A program made the translations under genes and the position numbers. From NCBI RefSeq assembly GCF_963678635.1, contig NC_087063.1, forward strand, positions 47,937,220 to 48,001,219: 64,000 nucleotides of DNA. Reading direction: 5' to 3'. The DNA comes from Symsagittifera roscoffensis. Lineage: Eukaryota; Xenacoelomorpha; Acoela; Convolutidae. The notes under the pieces are model-generated. The model worked only from the letters and a program-made list of their open reading frames with translations, was not told the DNA's origin and made no database searches. Shown here in pieces: positions 27,981-40,698 of the stretch (position 1 is its first letter; each line of letters starts with the position of its first letter).

Positions 27981-30900
27981 GACCTGACGTCGGCTTGATT
28001 GATATCAAAACCTCTTCATTGGACAAATACTTGAACGACTCCAAGATTTTATCGAGTGCACGCTAGTTTCACGTTATGGCAGGAAGTCCAAGTTTTAAGT
28101 TTGTCAAAGTTGTCCAAGGTATGTTAACTTTTATAACGTTGACTACGACGTTTTAAAAATTTTGAGACCTGACGTCGGCTTGATTGATATCAAAACCTCT
28201 TCATTGGACAAATACTTGAACGACAAAAGATTTTTATCGAATGCACGCTATTTTCACGATGCGGCAGGAAGTCCAAGTTTTAAGTTTGTCAAAGTTGTCC
28301 AATGTATTTTAATTTTTATAACGTTAACTACGACGTTTCAAAAATTTTGAGACCTGACGTCGGCTTGATTGATATCAAAACCTCTTTGTTGGACAAATAC
28401 TTGAACGACTCCAAGATTTCATCGAATGCACGCTATTTTCACGAGGCGGCAGGAAGTCCAAGTTTTAAGTTTGTCAAGTTGTCCAACGTACGTTAATTTT
28501 TATAATGTTAAATTCGACGTTTTAAAAATTTTGAGACCTGACGTCGGCTTGATTGATATCAAAACCTCTTTTTTGGACTTAAACTTGAACGACTCCAAGA
28601 TTTTATCGAATGCACGCTATTTTCTCGATGAAGCAGGAATTCCAAGTTTTAAGTTTGTCAAAGTTTTCCAAGTTACGTTAATTTTTATAACGTTAATTAC
28701 GACGTTTTTAAATTTTTGAGACCTGACGTCGCCTTGATTGATATCAAAACCTCTTCGTTGGTCTAACACTTGAACGACTCCAAGATTTTATCGAGTGCAC
28801 GCTAGTTTCACGTTATGGCAGGAAGTCCAAGTTTTAAGTTTGTCAAAGTTGTCCAAGGTATGTTAACTTTTATAACGTTGACTACAACGTTTTAAAAATT
28901 TTGAGACCTGACGTCGGCTTGATTGATATCAAAACCTCTTCATTGGACAAATACTTGAACAACTAAAAGATTTTTATCGATTGCACGCTATTTTCACGAT
29001 GCGGCAGGAAGTCTAAGTTTTAAGTTTGTCAAAGTTGTCCAATGTATTTTAATTTTTATAACGTTAACTACGACGTTTTAAAAATTTTGAGACCTGACGT
29101 CGGCTTGATTGATATCAAAACCTCTTTGTTGGACAAATAGTTGAACGACTCCAAGATTTTATCGAATGCACGCTATTTTCACGATGCGGCAGGAAGTCCA
29201 AGTTTTAATTTTGTCAAGTTGTCCAACGTATGTTAATTTTTATAAGGTTAACTAAGATGTTTTAAAAATTTTGAGACCTGACGTCGGTTTGATTGATATC
29301 AAAACCTCTTTGTTGGACAAATGCTTGAACGACTCCAAGATTTTATCAAATGCACGCTATTTTCAAGATGCGGCAGGAATTCCAAGTTTTCAGTTTGTCA
29401 AAGTTGTCCAAGGTATGTTAACTTTTATAACGTTGACTACGACATTTTAAAAATTTTGAGACCTGACGTCGGCTTGATTGATATCAAAACCTCTTCATTG
29501 GACAAATACTTGAACGTCTAAAAAATTTTTATCGAATGCACGCTATTTTCACGATGCGGCAGGAAGACCAAGTTTTAAGTTTGTCAAAGTTGTCCAATGT
29601 ATTTTAATTTTTATAACGTTAACTACGACGTTTTAAAAATTTTGAGACCTGACGTCGGCTTGATTGATATCAAAACATCTTTGTTGGACAAATACTTGAA
29701 CGACTCCAAGATTTTATCGAATGCACGCTATTTTCACGATGCGGCAGGAAGTCCAAGTTTTAAGTTTGTCAAGTTGTCCAACGTATGTTAATTTTTATAA
29801 CGTTAAATACGACGTTTTAAAAATTTTGAGAGCTGACGTCGGCTTGATTGATATCAAAACCTCTTTGTTGGACAAATACTTGAACGACTCCAAGATTTTA
29901 TCGAATGCACGCTATTTTCACGATGCGGCAGGAAGTCCAAGTTTTAATTTTGTCAAGTTGTCCAACGTATGTTAATTTTTATAACGTTAAATACGACGTT
30001 TTAAAAATTTTGAGACCTGACGTCGGCTTGATTGATATCAAAACCTCTTTGTTGGACAAATACTTGAACGACTCCAAGATTTTATCGAATGCACGCTATT
30101 TTCAAGATGCGGCAGGAATTCCAAGTTTTCAGTTTGTCAAAGTTGTCCAAGGTATGTTAACTTTTATAACGTTGACTACGACGTTTTAAAAATTTTGAGA
30201 CCTGACGTCGGCTTGATTGATATCAAAACCTCTTCATTGGACAAATACTTGAACATCTAAAAAATTTTTATCGAATGCACGCTATTTTCACGATGCGGCA
30301 GGAAGACCAAGTTTTAAGTTTGTCAAAGTTGTCCAATGTATTTTAATTTTTATAACGTTAACTACGACGTTTTAAAAATTTTGAGACCTGACGTCGGCTT
30401 GATTGATATCAAAACATCTTTGTTGGACAAATACTTGAACGACTCCAAGATTATATCGAATGCACGCTATTTTCACGATGCGGCAGGAAGTCCAAGTTTT
30501 AAGTTTGTCAAGTTGTCCAACGTATGTTAATTTTTATAACGTTAAATACGACGTTTTAAAAATTTTGAGACCTGACGTCGGCTTGATTGAAATCAAAACC
30601 TCTTCGTTAGACAAATACTTGAACGACTCCAAATTTTTATCGAATGCACGCTTTTTTCACGATGCGGCAGGAAGTCCAAGTTTTAAGTTTGTCAAAGTTG
30701 TCCAAGGTATGTTAATTTTTTTAACGTTAGTTAAGACGTTTTAAAAATTTTGAGACCTGACGTCGGCTTGATTGATATCAAAACCTCTTCGTTGAACGAA
30801 TACTTGAACGACTCCAAGATTTTATCGAACGCAAGCTTTTTTCACGATGAAGCAGGAATTCCAAGTTTTAAGTTTGTCAAAAATGTCCAAGTTATGTTAA

Positions 30901-31679
30901 TTTTTATAACGTTAACTACGACGTTTTAAAATTTATGAGACCTGACGTCGCCTTGATTGATATCAAAACCTCTTCGTTGGACAAATACTTGAACGACTCC
31001 AAGATTTTATCGAGTGCACGCTATTTTCACGTTGCGGCAGGAAGTCCAAGTTTTAAGTTTGTCAAAATTGTCCAAGGTATGTTAACTTTTATAACGTTAA
31101 CTACGACGTTTTAAAATTTTTGAGACCAGACGTCGGCTTGATTGATATTAAAACCTCTTCGTTGAACAAATACTGGAACGACTCTAAGATTTTATCGAAC
31201 GCACGCTATTTTCACGATGAAGCAGGACTTCCAAGTTTTAAGTTTGTCAAAGTTGTCCAAGTTATGTTAATTTTTATAACGTTAATTACGGCGTTTTAAA
31301 ATTTTTGAGACCTGACGTCGCCTTGATTGATATCAAAACCTCTTCGCTGGACAAAAACTTGAACGACTCCAAGATTTTATCGAGTGCACGCTATTTTCAC
31401 GTTGCGGCAGGAAGTCCAAGTTTTAAGTTTGTCAAAGTTGTCCAAGGTATGTTAATTTTTATAAGGTTAACTAAGATGTTTTAAAAATTTTGAGACCTGA
31501 CGTCGGTTTGATTGATATCAAAACCTCTTTTTTGGACAGAAACTTGAACGACTCCAAGATTTTATCGAATGCGCGCTTTTTTCACGATGCGGCAGGAAGT
31601 CTAAGTTTTAAGTTTGTCAAAGTTGTCCAACGTATGTTAATTTTTATAACGCTAACTACGACGTTTTAAAAATTTTGAG

Positions 31680-34600
31680 ACCTGACGTCGGCTTGATTGA
31701 TATCAAAACCTCTTCATTGGACAAATACTTGAACGTCTAAAAAATTTTTATCGAATTCACGCTATTTTCACGATGCGGCAGGAAATCCAAATTTTAAGTT
31801 TTCCAAAGTTGTCCAATGTATTTTAATTTTTATAACGTTAAATACGACGTTTTAAAAATTTTGAGACCTGACGTCGGCTTGATTGATATCAAAACATCTT
31901 TGTTGGACAAATACTTGAACGACTCCAAGATTTTATCGAATGCACGCTATTTTCACGAAACGGCAGGAAGTCTAAGTTTTAAGTTTGTCAAGTTGTCCAA
32001 CGTATGTTAATTTTTATAACGTTAAATACGACGTTTTAAAAATTTTGAGACCTGACGTCGGCTTGATTGATATCAAAACCTCTTCGTTGGACAAATACTT
32101 GAACGACTCCAAGATTTTATCGAATGCACGCTATTTTCACGATGCTGCAGGAAGTCCAAGTTTTAAGTTTGTCAAAGTTGTCCAAGGTATGTTAACTTTT
32201 ATAACGTTGACTACGACGTTTTAAAAATTTTGAGACCTGACTTCGGCTTGATTGATATCAAAACCTCTTCATTGGACAAATACTTGAACGTCTAAAAAAT
32301 TTTTATCGAATGCACGCTATTTTCACGATGCGGCAGGAAGTCCAAGTTTTAAGTTTGTCAAAGTTGTCCAATGTATTTTAATTTTTATAACGTTAACTAC
32401 GACGTTTTAAAAATTTTGAGACCTGACGTCGGCTTGATTGATATCAAATCATCTTTGTTGGACAAATACTTGAACGACTCCAAGATTTTATCGAATGCAC
32501 GCTATTTTCACGATGCGGCAGGAAGTCCAAGTTTTAAGTTTGTCAAGTTGTCCAACGTATGATAATTTTTATAACGTTAAATACGACGTTTTAAAAATTT
32601 TGAGACCTGACGTCGGCTTGATTGATATCAAAACCTCTTCGTTGGACAAATACTTGAACGACTCCAAGATTTTATCGAATGCACGCTTTTTTCGCGATGC
32701 GGCAGGAAGTCCAAGTTTTAAGTTTGTCAAAGTTGTCCAAGGTATGTTAATTTTTTTAACGTTAGTTAAGACGTTTTAAAAATTTTGAGACCTGACGTCG
32801 GCTTGATTGATATCAAAACCTCTTCGTTGAACGAATACTTGAACGACTCCAAGATTTTATCGAATGCACGCTTTTTTCGCGATGCGGCAGGAAGTCCAAG
32901 TTTTAAGTTTGTCAAAGTTGTCCAAGGTATGTTAACTTTTATAACGTTGACTACGACGTTTTAAAAATTTTGAGACCTGACGTCGGCTTGATTGATATCA
33001 AAACCTCTTCATTGGACAAATACTTGAACGTCTAAAAAATTTTTATCGAATGCACGCTATTTTCACGATGCGGCAGGAAGTCCAAGTTTTAAGTTTGTCA
33101 AAGTTGTCCAATGTATTTTAATTTTTATAACGTTAACTACGACGTTTTAAAAATTTTGAGACCTGACGTCGGCTTGATTGATATCAAAACATCTTTGTTG
33201 GACAAATACTTGAACGACTCCAAGATTTTATCGAATGCACGCTATTTTCACGATGCGGCAGGAAGTCCAAGTTTTAAGTTTGTCAAGTTGTCCAACGTAT
33301 GATAATTTTTATAACGTTAAATACGACGTTTTAAAAATTTTGAGACCTGACGTCGGCTTGATTGATATCAAAACCTCTTCGTTGGACAAATACTTGAACG
33401 ACTCCAAGATTTTATCGAATGCACGCTTTTTTCGCGATGCGGCAGGAAGTCCAAGTTTTAAGTTTGTCAAAGTTGTCCAAGGTATGTTAATTTTTTTAAC
33501 GTTAGTTAAGACGTTTTAAAAATTTTGAGACCTGACGTCGGCTTGATTGATATCAAAACCTCTTCGTTGAACGAATACTTGAACGACTCCAAGATTTTAT
33601 CGAACGCAAGCTTTTTTCACGATGAAGCAGGAATTCCAAGTTTTAAGTTTGTCAAAAATGTCCAAGTTATGTTAATTTTTATAACGTTAACTACGACGTT
33701 TTAAAATTTATGAGACCTGACGTCGCCTTGATTGATATCAAAACCTCTTCGTTGGACAAATACTTGAACGACTCCAAGATTTTATCGAGTTCACGCTATT
33801 TTCACGTTGCGGCAGGAAGTCCAAGTTTTAAGTTTGTCAAAATTGTCCAAGGTATGTTAACTTTTATAACGTTGACTACGACGTTTTAAAAATTTTGAGA
33901 CCTGACGTCGGCTTGATTGATATCAAAACCTCTTCATTGGACAAATACTTGAACGTCTAAAAAATTTTTATCGAATGCACGCTATTTTCACGATGCGGCA
34001 GGAAGTCCAAGTTTTAAGTTTGTCAAAGTTGTCCAATGTATTTTAATTTTTATAACGTTAACTACGACGTTTTAAAAATTTTGAGACCTGACGTCGGCTT
34101 GATTGATATCAAAACATCTTTGTTGGACAAATACTTGAACGACTCCAAGATTTTATCGAATGCACGCTATTTTCACGATGCGGCAGGAAGTCCAAGTTTT
34201 AAGTTTGTCAAGTTGTCCAACGTATGATAATTTTTATAACGTTAAATACGACGTTTTAAAATTTTGAGACCTGACGTCGGCTTGATTGATATCAAAACCT
34301 CTTCGTTGGACAAATACTTGAACGACTCCAAGATTTTATCGAATGCACGCTTTTTTCGCGATGCGGCAGGAAGTCCAAGTTTTAAGTTTGTCAAAGTTGT
34401 CCAAGGTATGTTAATTTTTTTAACGTTAGTTAAGACGTTTTAAAAATTTTGAGACCTGACGTCGGCTTGATTGATATCAAAACCTCTTCGTTGAACGAAT
34501 ACTTGAACGACTCCAAGATTTTATCAAATGCACGCTTTTTTCGCGATGCGGCAGGAAGTCCAAGTTTTAAGTTTGTCAAAGTTGTCCAAGGTATGTTAAC

Positions 34601-35300
34601 TTTTATAACGTTGACTACGACGTTTTAAAAATTTTGAGACCTGACGTCGGCTTGATTGATATCAAAACCTCTTCATTGGACAAATACTTGAAAGTCTAAA
34701 AAATTTTTATCGCATGCACGCTATTTTCACGATGCGGCAGGAAGTCCAAGTTTTAAGTTTGTCAAAGTTGTCCAATGTATTTTAATTTTTATAACGTTAA
34801 CTACGACGTTTTAAAAATTTTGAGACCTGACGTCGGCTTGATTGATATCAAAACATCTTTGTTGGACAAATACTTGAACGACTCCAAGATTTTATCGAAT
34901 GCACGCTATTTTCACGATGCGGCAGGAAGCCCAAGTTTTAAGTTTGTCAAGTTGTCCAACGTATGATAATTTTTATAACGTTAAATACGACGTTTTAAAA
35001 ATTTTGAGACCTGACGTCGGCTTGATTGATATCAAAACCTCTTCGTTGGACAAATACTTGAACGACTCCAAGATTTTATCGAATGCACGCTTTTTTCGCG
35101 ATGCGGCAGGAAGTCCAAGTTTTAAGTTTGTCAAAGTTGTCCAAGGTATGTTAATTTTTTTAACGTTAGTTAAGACGTTTTAAAAATTTTGAGACCTGAC
35201 GTCGGCTTGATTGATATCAAAACCTCTTCGTTGAACGAATACTTGAACGACTCCAAGATTTTCACGATGCGGCAGGAAGTCCAAGTTTTAAGTTTGTCAA
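31680..35300 (+). repeat. Satellite tetramer (740 bp) higher-order repeats
   Basis: Equivalent monomers starting AATGTATTTTAATTTTTATA occur at about 32,370, 33,110, 34,035 and 34,774; offsets are 740, 925 and 739 bp (four, five and four monomers). Private markers are GTCTAAAAAATTTTTATCG, AAAACATCTTTGTTGG, TTTTTTCGCGATGCGG and GTTAGTTAAGACG. Near 35,258 one monomer lacks 19 bp between two copies of ATTTT, a micro-homology deletion. Confidence 0.8.
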
Positions 35301-36599
35301 AGTTGTCCAATGTATTTTAATTTTTATAACGTTAACTACGACGTTTTAAAAATTTTGAGACCTGACGTCGGCTTGATTGATATCAAAACCTCTTCGTTGG
35401 ACAAAAACTTGAACGACTCCAAGATTTTATCGAATGCACGCTGTTTTCACGATGCGGCAGGAAGTCCAAGTTTTAAGTTTGTCAAAGTTGTCCAATGTAT
35501 TTTAATTTTTATAACGTTAACTACGACGTTTTAAAAATTTTGAGACCTGACGTCGGCTTGATTGATATCAAAACCTCTTCGTTGGACAAATACTTGAACG
35601 ACTGCAAGATTTTATCGAATGCACGCTATTTTCACGTTGCGGCAGGAAGTCCAAGTTTTAAGTTTGTCAAAATTGTCCAAGGTATGTTAATTTTTATAAC
35701 GTTAACTACGACGTTTTAAACTTTTTGAGACCTGACGTCGGCTTGATTGATATTAAAACCTCTTCGTTGAACAAATACTTGAACGACTCTAAGATTTTAT
35801 CGAACGCACGCTATTTTCACGATGAAGCAGGACTTCCAAGTTTTAAGTTTGTCAAAGTTGTCCAAGTTATGTTAATTTTTATAACGTTAATTACGGCGTT
35901 TTAAAGTTTTTGAGACCTGACGTCGCCTTGATTGATATCAAAACCTCTTCGCTGGACAAAAACTTGAACGAATCCAAGGTTTTATCGAGTGCACGCTATT
36001 TTCACGATGCGGCAGGAAGTCCAAGTTTTAAGTTTGTCAAAGTTGTCCAACGTATGTTAATTTTTATAACGCTAACTGCGACGTTTTAAAAATTTTGAGA
36101 CTTGACGTTGGCTTGATTGATATCAAAACCTCTTCGTTGAACAAAAACTTGAACGACTCCAAGATTTTATCGAATACACGCTGTTTTCACGATGCGGCAG
36201 GAAGTCCAAGTTTTAAGTTTGTCAAAGTTGTCCAATGTATTTTAATTTTTATAACGTTAACTACGACGTTTTAAAAATTTTGAGACCTGACGTCGGCTTG
36301 ATTGATATCAAAACCTCTTCGTTGGACAAATACTTGAACGACTGCAAGATTTTATCGAATGCACGCTATTTTCACGTTGCGGCGGGAAGTCCAAGTTTTA
36401 GGTTTGTCAAAGTTGTCCAAGGTATGTTAACTTTTATAACGTAATTACGACGTTTTAAAATTTTTGAAACCTGACGTCGCCTTGATTGATATCACAACCT
36501 CTTCGTTGGATAAATACTTGAACGACTCCAAAATTTTATCGAGTGCACGCTATTGTCACGTTGCGGCGGGAAGTCCAAGTTTTAGGTTTGTCAAAGTTG

Positions 36600-38780
36600 T
36601 CCAAGGTATGTTAACTTTTATAACGTTAACTACGACGTTTTAAAAATTTTGAGTCCTGACGTCGGCTTGATTGATATCGAAACCTCTTCGTTGGACAAAT
36701 ACTTGAACGACTCCAAGATTTTATCGAATGCACGCTATTTTCATGATGCGGCAGGAAGTCCAAGTTTTAAGTTTGTCAAAGTTGTCCAAGGTATGTTAAT
36801 TTTTATAATGTTAACTACGACGTTTTAAAAATTTTGAGACCTGACGTCGGCTTGATTGATATCAAAACCTCTTTGTTGAACAAATACTTGAACGACTCCA
36901 AGATTTTATCGAATGCACGCTATTTTCATGATGCGGCAGGAAGTCCAAGTTTTAAGTTTGTCAAAGTTGTCCAAGGTATGTTAATTTTTATAACGTTAAT
37001 TACGACGTTTTAAAATTTTTGAAACCTGACGTCGCCTTGATTGATATCAAAACCTCTTCGTTGAACAAAGACTTGAACGACTCCAAGATTTTATCGAGTG
37101 CACGCTATTTTCACGATGCGGCAGGAAGTCCAAGTTTTAAGTTTGTCAAAGTTGTCCCAGGTATGTTAATTTTTATAACGTTAACTACGACGTTTTAAAA
37201 ATTTTGAGACCTGACGTCGGCTTGATTGATATCAAAACCTCTTCGTTGGATAAATACTTGAACGAACCAAGATTTTATCGAATGCACGCTTTTTTCACGA
37301 TGCGGCAGGAAGTCCAAGTTTTAAGTTTGTCAAAGTTGTCCAAGGTATGTTAAGTTTTATAACGTTAACTACGACGTTTTAAAAATTTTGAGACCTGACG
37401 TCGGCTTGATTGATATCAAAACCTCTTCGTTGGACAAATACTTGAACGACTCCAAGATTTTATCGAATGCACGCTATTTTCACGATGCGGCAGGAAGTCC
37501 AAGTTTTAAGTTTGTCAAAGTTGTCCAAGGTATGTTAACTCTTATAACGTTAACTACGACGTTTTAAAAATTTTGAGACCTGACGTCGGCTTGATTGATA
37601 TCAAAACCTCTTCGTTGGACAAATACTTGAACGACTCCAAGATTTTAGCGAATGCACGCTTTTTTCACGATGCGGCAGGAAGTCCAAGTTTTAAGTTTGT
37701 CAAAGTTGTCCAAGGTATGTTAATTTTTATAACGTTAACTACGACGTTTTAAAAATTTTGAGACCTGACGTCGGCTTGATTGATATCAAAACCTCTTCGT
37801 TGGATAAATACTTGAACGACTCCAAGATTTTATCGAAAGCACGCTTTTTTCACGATGCGGCAGGAAGTCCAAGTTTTAAGTTTGTCAAAGTTGTCCAAGG
37901 TATGTTAATTTTTATAACGTTAACTACGACGTTTTAAAAATTTTGAGACCTGACGTCGGCTTGATTGATATCAAAACCTCTTCGTTGGACAAATACTTGA
38001 ACGACTCCAAGATTTTATCGAATGCACGCTATTTTCACGATGCGGCAGGAAGTCCAAGTTTTAAGTTTGTCAAAGTTGTCCAAGGTATGTTAACTTTCAT
38101 AACGTTAACTACGACGTTTTAAAAATTTTGAGACCTGACGTCGGCTTGATTGATATCAAAACCTCTTCGTTGGACAAATACTTGAACGACTCCAAGATTT
38201 TAGCGAATGCACGCTTTTTTCACGATGCGGCAGGAAGTCCAAGTTTTAAGTTTGTCAAAGTTGTCCAAGGTATGTTAATTTTTATAACGTTAACTACGAC
38301 GTTTTAAAAATTTTGAGACCTGACGTCGGCTTGATTTATATCAAAACCTCTTCGTTGGACAAATACTTGAACGACTCCAAGATTTTATCGAATGCACGCT
38401 ATTTTCACGATGCGGCAGGAAGTCCAAGTTTTAAGTTTGTCAAAGTTGTCCAAGGTATGTTAACTTTTATAACGTTAACTACGACGTTTTAAAAATTTTG
38501 AGAGCTGACGTCGGCTTGATTGATATCAAAACCTCTTCGTTGGACAAGTACTTGAACGACTCCAAGATTTTAGCGAATGCACGCTTTTTTCACGATGCGG
38601 CAGGAAGTCCAAATTTTAAGTTTGTCAAAGTTGTCAAAGGTATGTTAACTTTTTTAACGTTAACTACGACGTTTTAAAAATTTTGAGACCTGACGTCGGT
38701 TTGATTGATATCAAAACCTCTTCGTTGGACAAATACTTGAACGACTCCAAAATTTTATCGAATGCACGCTATTTTCACGA
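36600..38780 (+). repeat. Near-consensus right edge of the satellite array
   Basis: The last dozen or so monomers differ from the consensus at only a few positions each. Variants that do exist, such as GATTTTAGCGAATGC near 37,641, 38,200 and 38,571, alternate with consensus monomers. The last unit is cut inside TTTTCACGAT, directly against the TTAC microsatellite. Array edges are usually the most diverged part, so this clean edge is unusual. Confidence 0.75.
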
Positions 38781-38897
<117 letters not shown>

Positions 38898-39313
38898 CCT
38901 CTTACCTTTTCAAATATTGCGAATAATTTTTCGGCAGATTGTCGCTTTCAACGAGTGATTGCCTCTTGCACATGGTTAATTTGAGTGATTCTCTCCAGGG
39001 ATAGTTTCTTGGCTGGTTCACTGCGAGTACTGACTACGGTTTATACAGCAAAAGATATAGAACGATGAAAATTTCCTTCGGATCAATTTAATCAATTAAG
39101 CACTGGTATTAAGTTTTTCTGAAAGTAGTTGTAGTTTGCATAAGTCACTGACGGGGGCAAGCGTTTGAGCATGGCGCGATAAATTGCAAGAGCAAAATAT
39201 TCTAGATTGTTCTAGAAAATTTTAAACGGGTCTTCAATTACTTTAAAATGCTCCAGAACCTTCATAAACATATAGCTTGAAAAATGAATATATTTTGCCT
39301 ACTTGTAGAGTCA
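38898..39313. other. Non-coding stretch right of the satellite
   Basis: I see no gene here. At 39,200-39,217 the sequence TTCTAGATTGTTCTAGAA resembles a heat-shock element (alternating TTC/GAA units at 5-bp steps). On the minus strand this stretch lies downstream of the gag remnant and may hold further, unrecognisable retroelement sequence. Confidence 0.4.
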
Positions 39314-39800
39314 TTAATTGATTATGTCTGATATTCTGATCATATTAATGTCAGGCAATTTGTTTTCTCTCAGATGTTTGTCATCATAAGACACAACTCG
39401 CAGCATCGGCGTGTGCGTTACGTCAAAACTTAGGGTCAAACTTTTTAGTAACTCCTTTTCTTGGCTGATTGCATTTTCTGTATCAGTTTTATGTTTGAAT
39501 TGATTGCGTTTGTCAGTAAATCTTATTAAGAAAGATTTTTTTAAGTTGATCCCACGTAGTCATATCATCAACTGTATCATTAAACCATTCACGAGCCGTT
39601 TTCGATAGGAGAGAATCGAATCATAATATCTGACGTTTGTCATAACTTGCTCCTTGATCTGCGTGGGCTAGTCTTTTACCCATTGAGAATAATTTTTTAT
39701 TCTCTCTGGAATTGCAAAAAGCGCCTGCTGTTTGTTTGGGATGATTTCCTGAAAAGGTCACTAGGGACAGATTTGGGTGGGTGATAGAAGCTTCAGCCAT
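39314..39800 (-). pseudogene. Decayed Ty3/gypsy-type gag fragment
   Basis: Reading the minus strand from an ATG at 39,800, the frame begins MAEASITHP and continues through a patch typical of retrotransposon gag capsid domains: TAREWFNDTVDDMTTWDQL followed by KKIFLN. The AREWF...TW.QLK..F pattern matches the usual Retrotrans_gag core. A stop interrupts the frame after about 60 codons and a frame change occurs after KKIFLNKI; a further open stretch ends at a TAA at 39,314-39,316. No zinc knuckle and no protease or polymerase follows, so this is a truncated relic of an LTR element whose gag would have acted in particle assembly. It is unrelated by eye to the gag-like frame at 51.4 kb. Confidence 0.7.
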
Positions 39801-40329
39801 TTATAAAATTAGACTTGTAGACTTGTAAAAACTCGATATTTTTAGCAGACAAAACATTTCAAATTGTGGCTTACTAGTCGCAAATTTATTCTGGGCTAGC
39901 GGGAGTGAAAAAAAAGCGATCGACAAAATCGCTTCTAGTCGAATATAAGGGTCTTTCTACCTATTGCTAATAATTTCCAATTCCTATTCAATAGATAAGT
40001 CGAGTTTGATCCATTCTTAATTATCTTCATTAATTCCAATATCTAAATTATTTGGCACAAATAAAATGCAAAATTTAGGGTTCAAGAAAGTTATGAACAG
40101 CATACATTTTGTGAGGTTGGATTTAATTCTTTTGCTGAAGTTTTTCATTCACTGGTGAAATTTTTCGGTTTTGGTCAAATATGTCTGTGTTGGCCAGAGG
40201 GTTGGTAGGGGCTGAACAATAATATTTTAAAAAGCTCATCTAAGCAACTGAGAGCGCGTAGCAAGTTTTGACTGATGTATCGATGTTGTTCCGATGTTGT
40301 TGGTATCGATTTTGTTCGAATAAAGTGAT
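39801..40329. other. Non-coding AT-rich stretch
   Basis: Upstream (minus-strand sense) of the gag relic. No LTR, primer-binding site or open frame that I can support. The short minus-strand frame near 40,175-40,363 arises from TTGTTCCGATGTTGTTGG-type short repeats and is not protein-like. Confidence 0.4.
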
Positions 40330-40690
40330 GAATATTTATGCTTGGTGTGGTTTTTTGATTCAATCGATTTTTGACGTGTTAACCAAGCTTTTTTGACGAT
40401 TTTTTTTTTAAATTTGCTGAGAAGTTTTGTAATCCTATGCTAAAATTTAAAGAGATATTTTACCTGTGGTTATGTTTCATTTTGAGATAATTAAAGTGCA
40501 AAATATTGCGTACTTATAACAAGCGTGAAAAGCAATTTAATATGTTCCACATTGAATTAAGGCCTGCAATATAATACTATTATCACAATACGAGACGCTA
40601 AACATACCCTAAATAATTCACATATCGTGTGGGGCGGGATCAAATAAAGAAAAATGAACAAAAAAAAACTTTTTTCGTCTCAATTATTTT
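40330..40690 (+). repeat. Old duplication, left copy (partner at 41,740-42,090)
   Basis: Blocks in the same order occur in both copies: GTGGTTTTTTGATTC / GTGGGTTTTTTTTCTTC, a TTTTTGACG patch, AAAGAGATATTTTACCTGTG / AAAAGATATTTTACCTGTGA, a GCG-containing TATAACAAGCG / TATTAACGCG patch, TTGTTCCAAATT-like words, and CGTGTGGGGCGGG / CGTGTGGGGTGAT. The copies are diverged and flank the 900-bp transposon. Confidence 0.6.
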
Positions 40691-40698
40691 GTCAATTA

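Larger units (their letters stand above)
1..38780 (+). repeat. 185-bp satellite array, about 210 tandem monomers
   Basis: One head-to-tail array fills this stretch with no interruption; it continues off the left edge. Counting from GATGCGGCAG to the next such word gives 185 bp, with variants of 183-188 bp. Landmarks kept in nearly every monomer are ATAACGTTAAC, CTACGACGTT, GACCTGACGTCGG, TTGATATC on ATTGATATCAAAAC, TTGGACAAATACTTGAACG and TTTTCACGATGCGGCAGG. The palindromes GACGTC, GATATC and AACGTT recur once per unit. The monomer keeps around ten CpG sites in AT-rich sequence. The open frames of 60-135 codons inside the array are fragments of one repeated frame; because 185 is not a multiple of three, the frame rotates at each monomer and stops follow. 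A centromeric or pericentromeric role is inference only. Confidence 0.97.

Noticed and set aside
1-38780. CRISPR-like array
   Set aside because: Whole monomers are similar; there are no short repeats separated by unique spacers.
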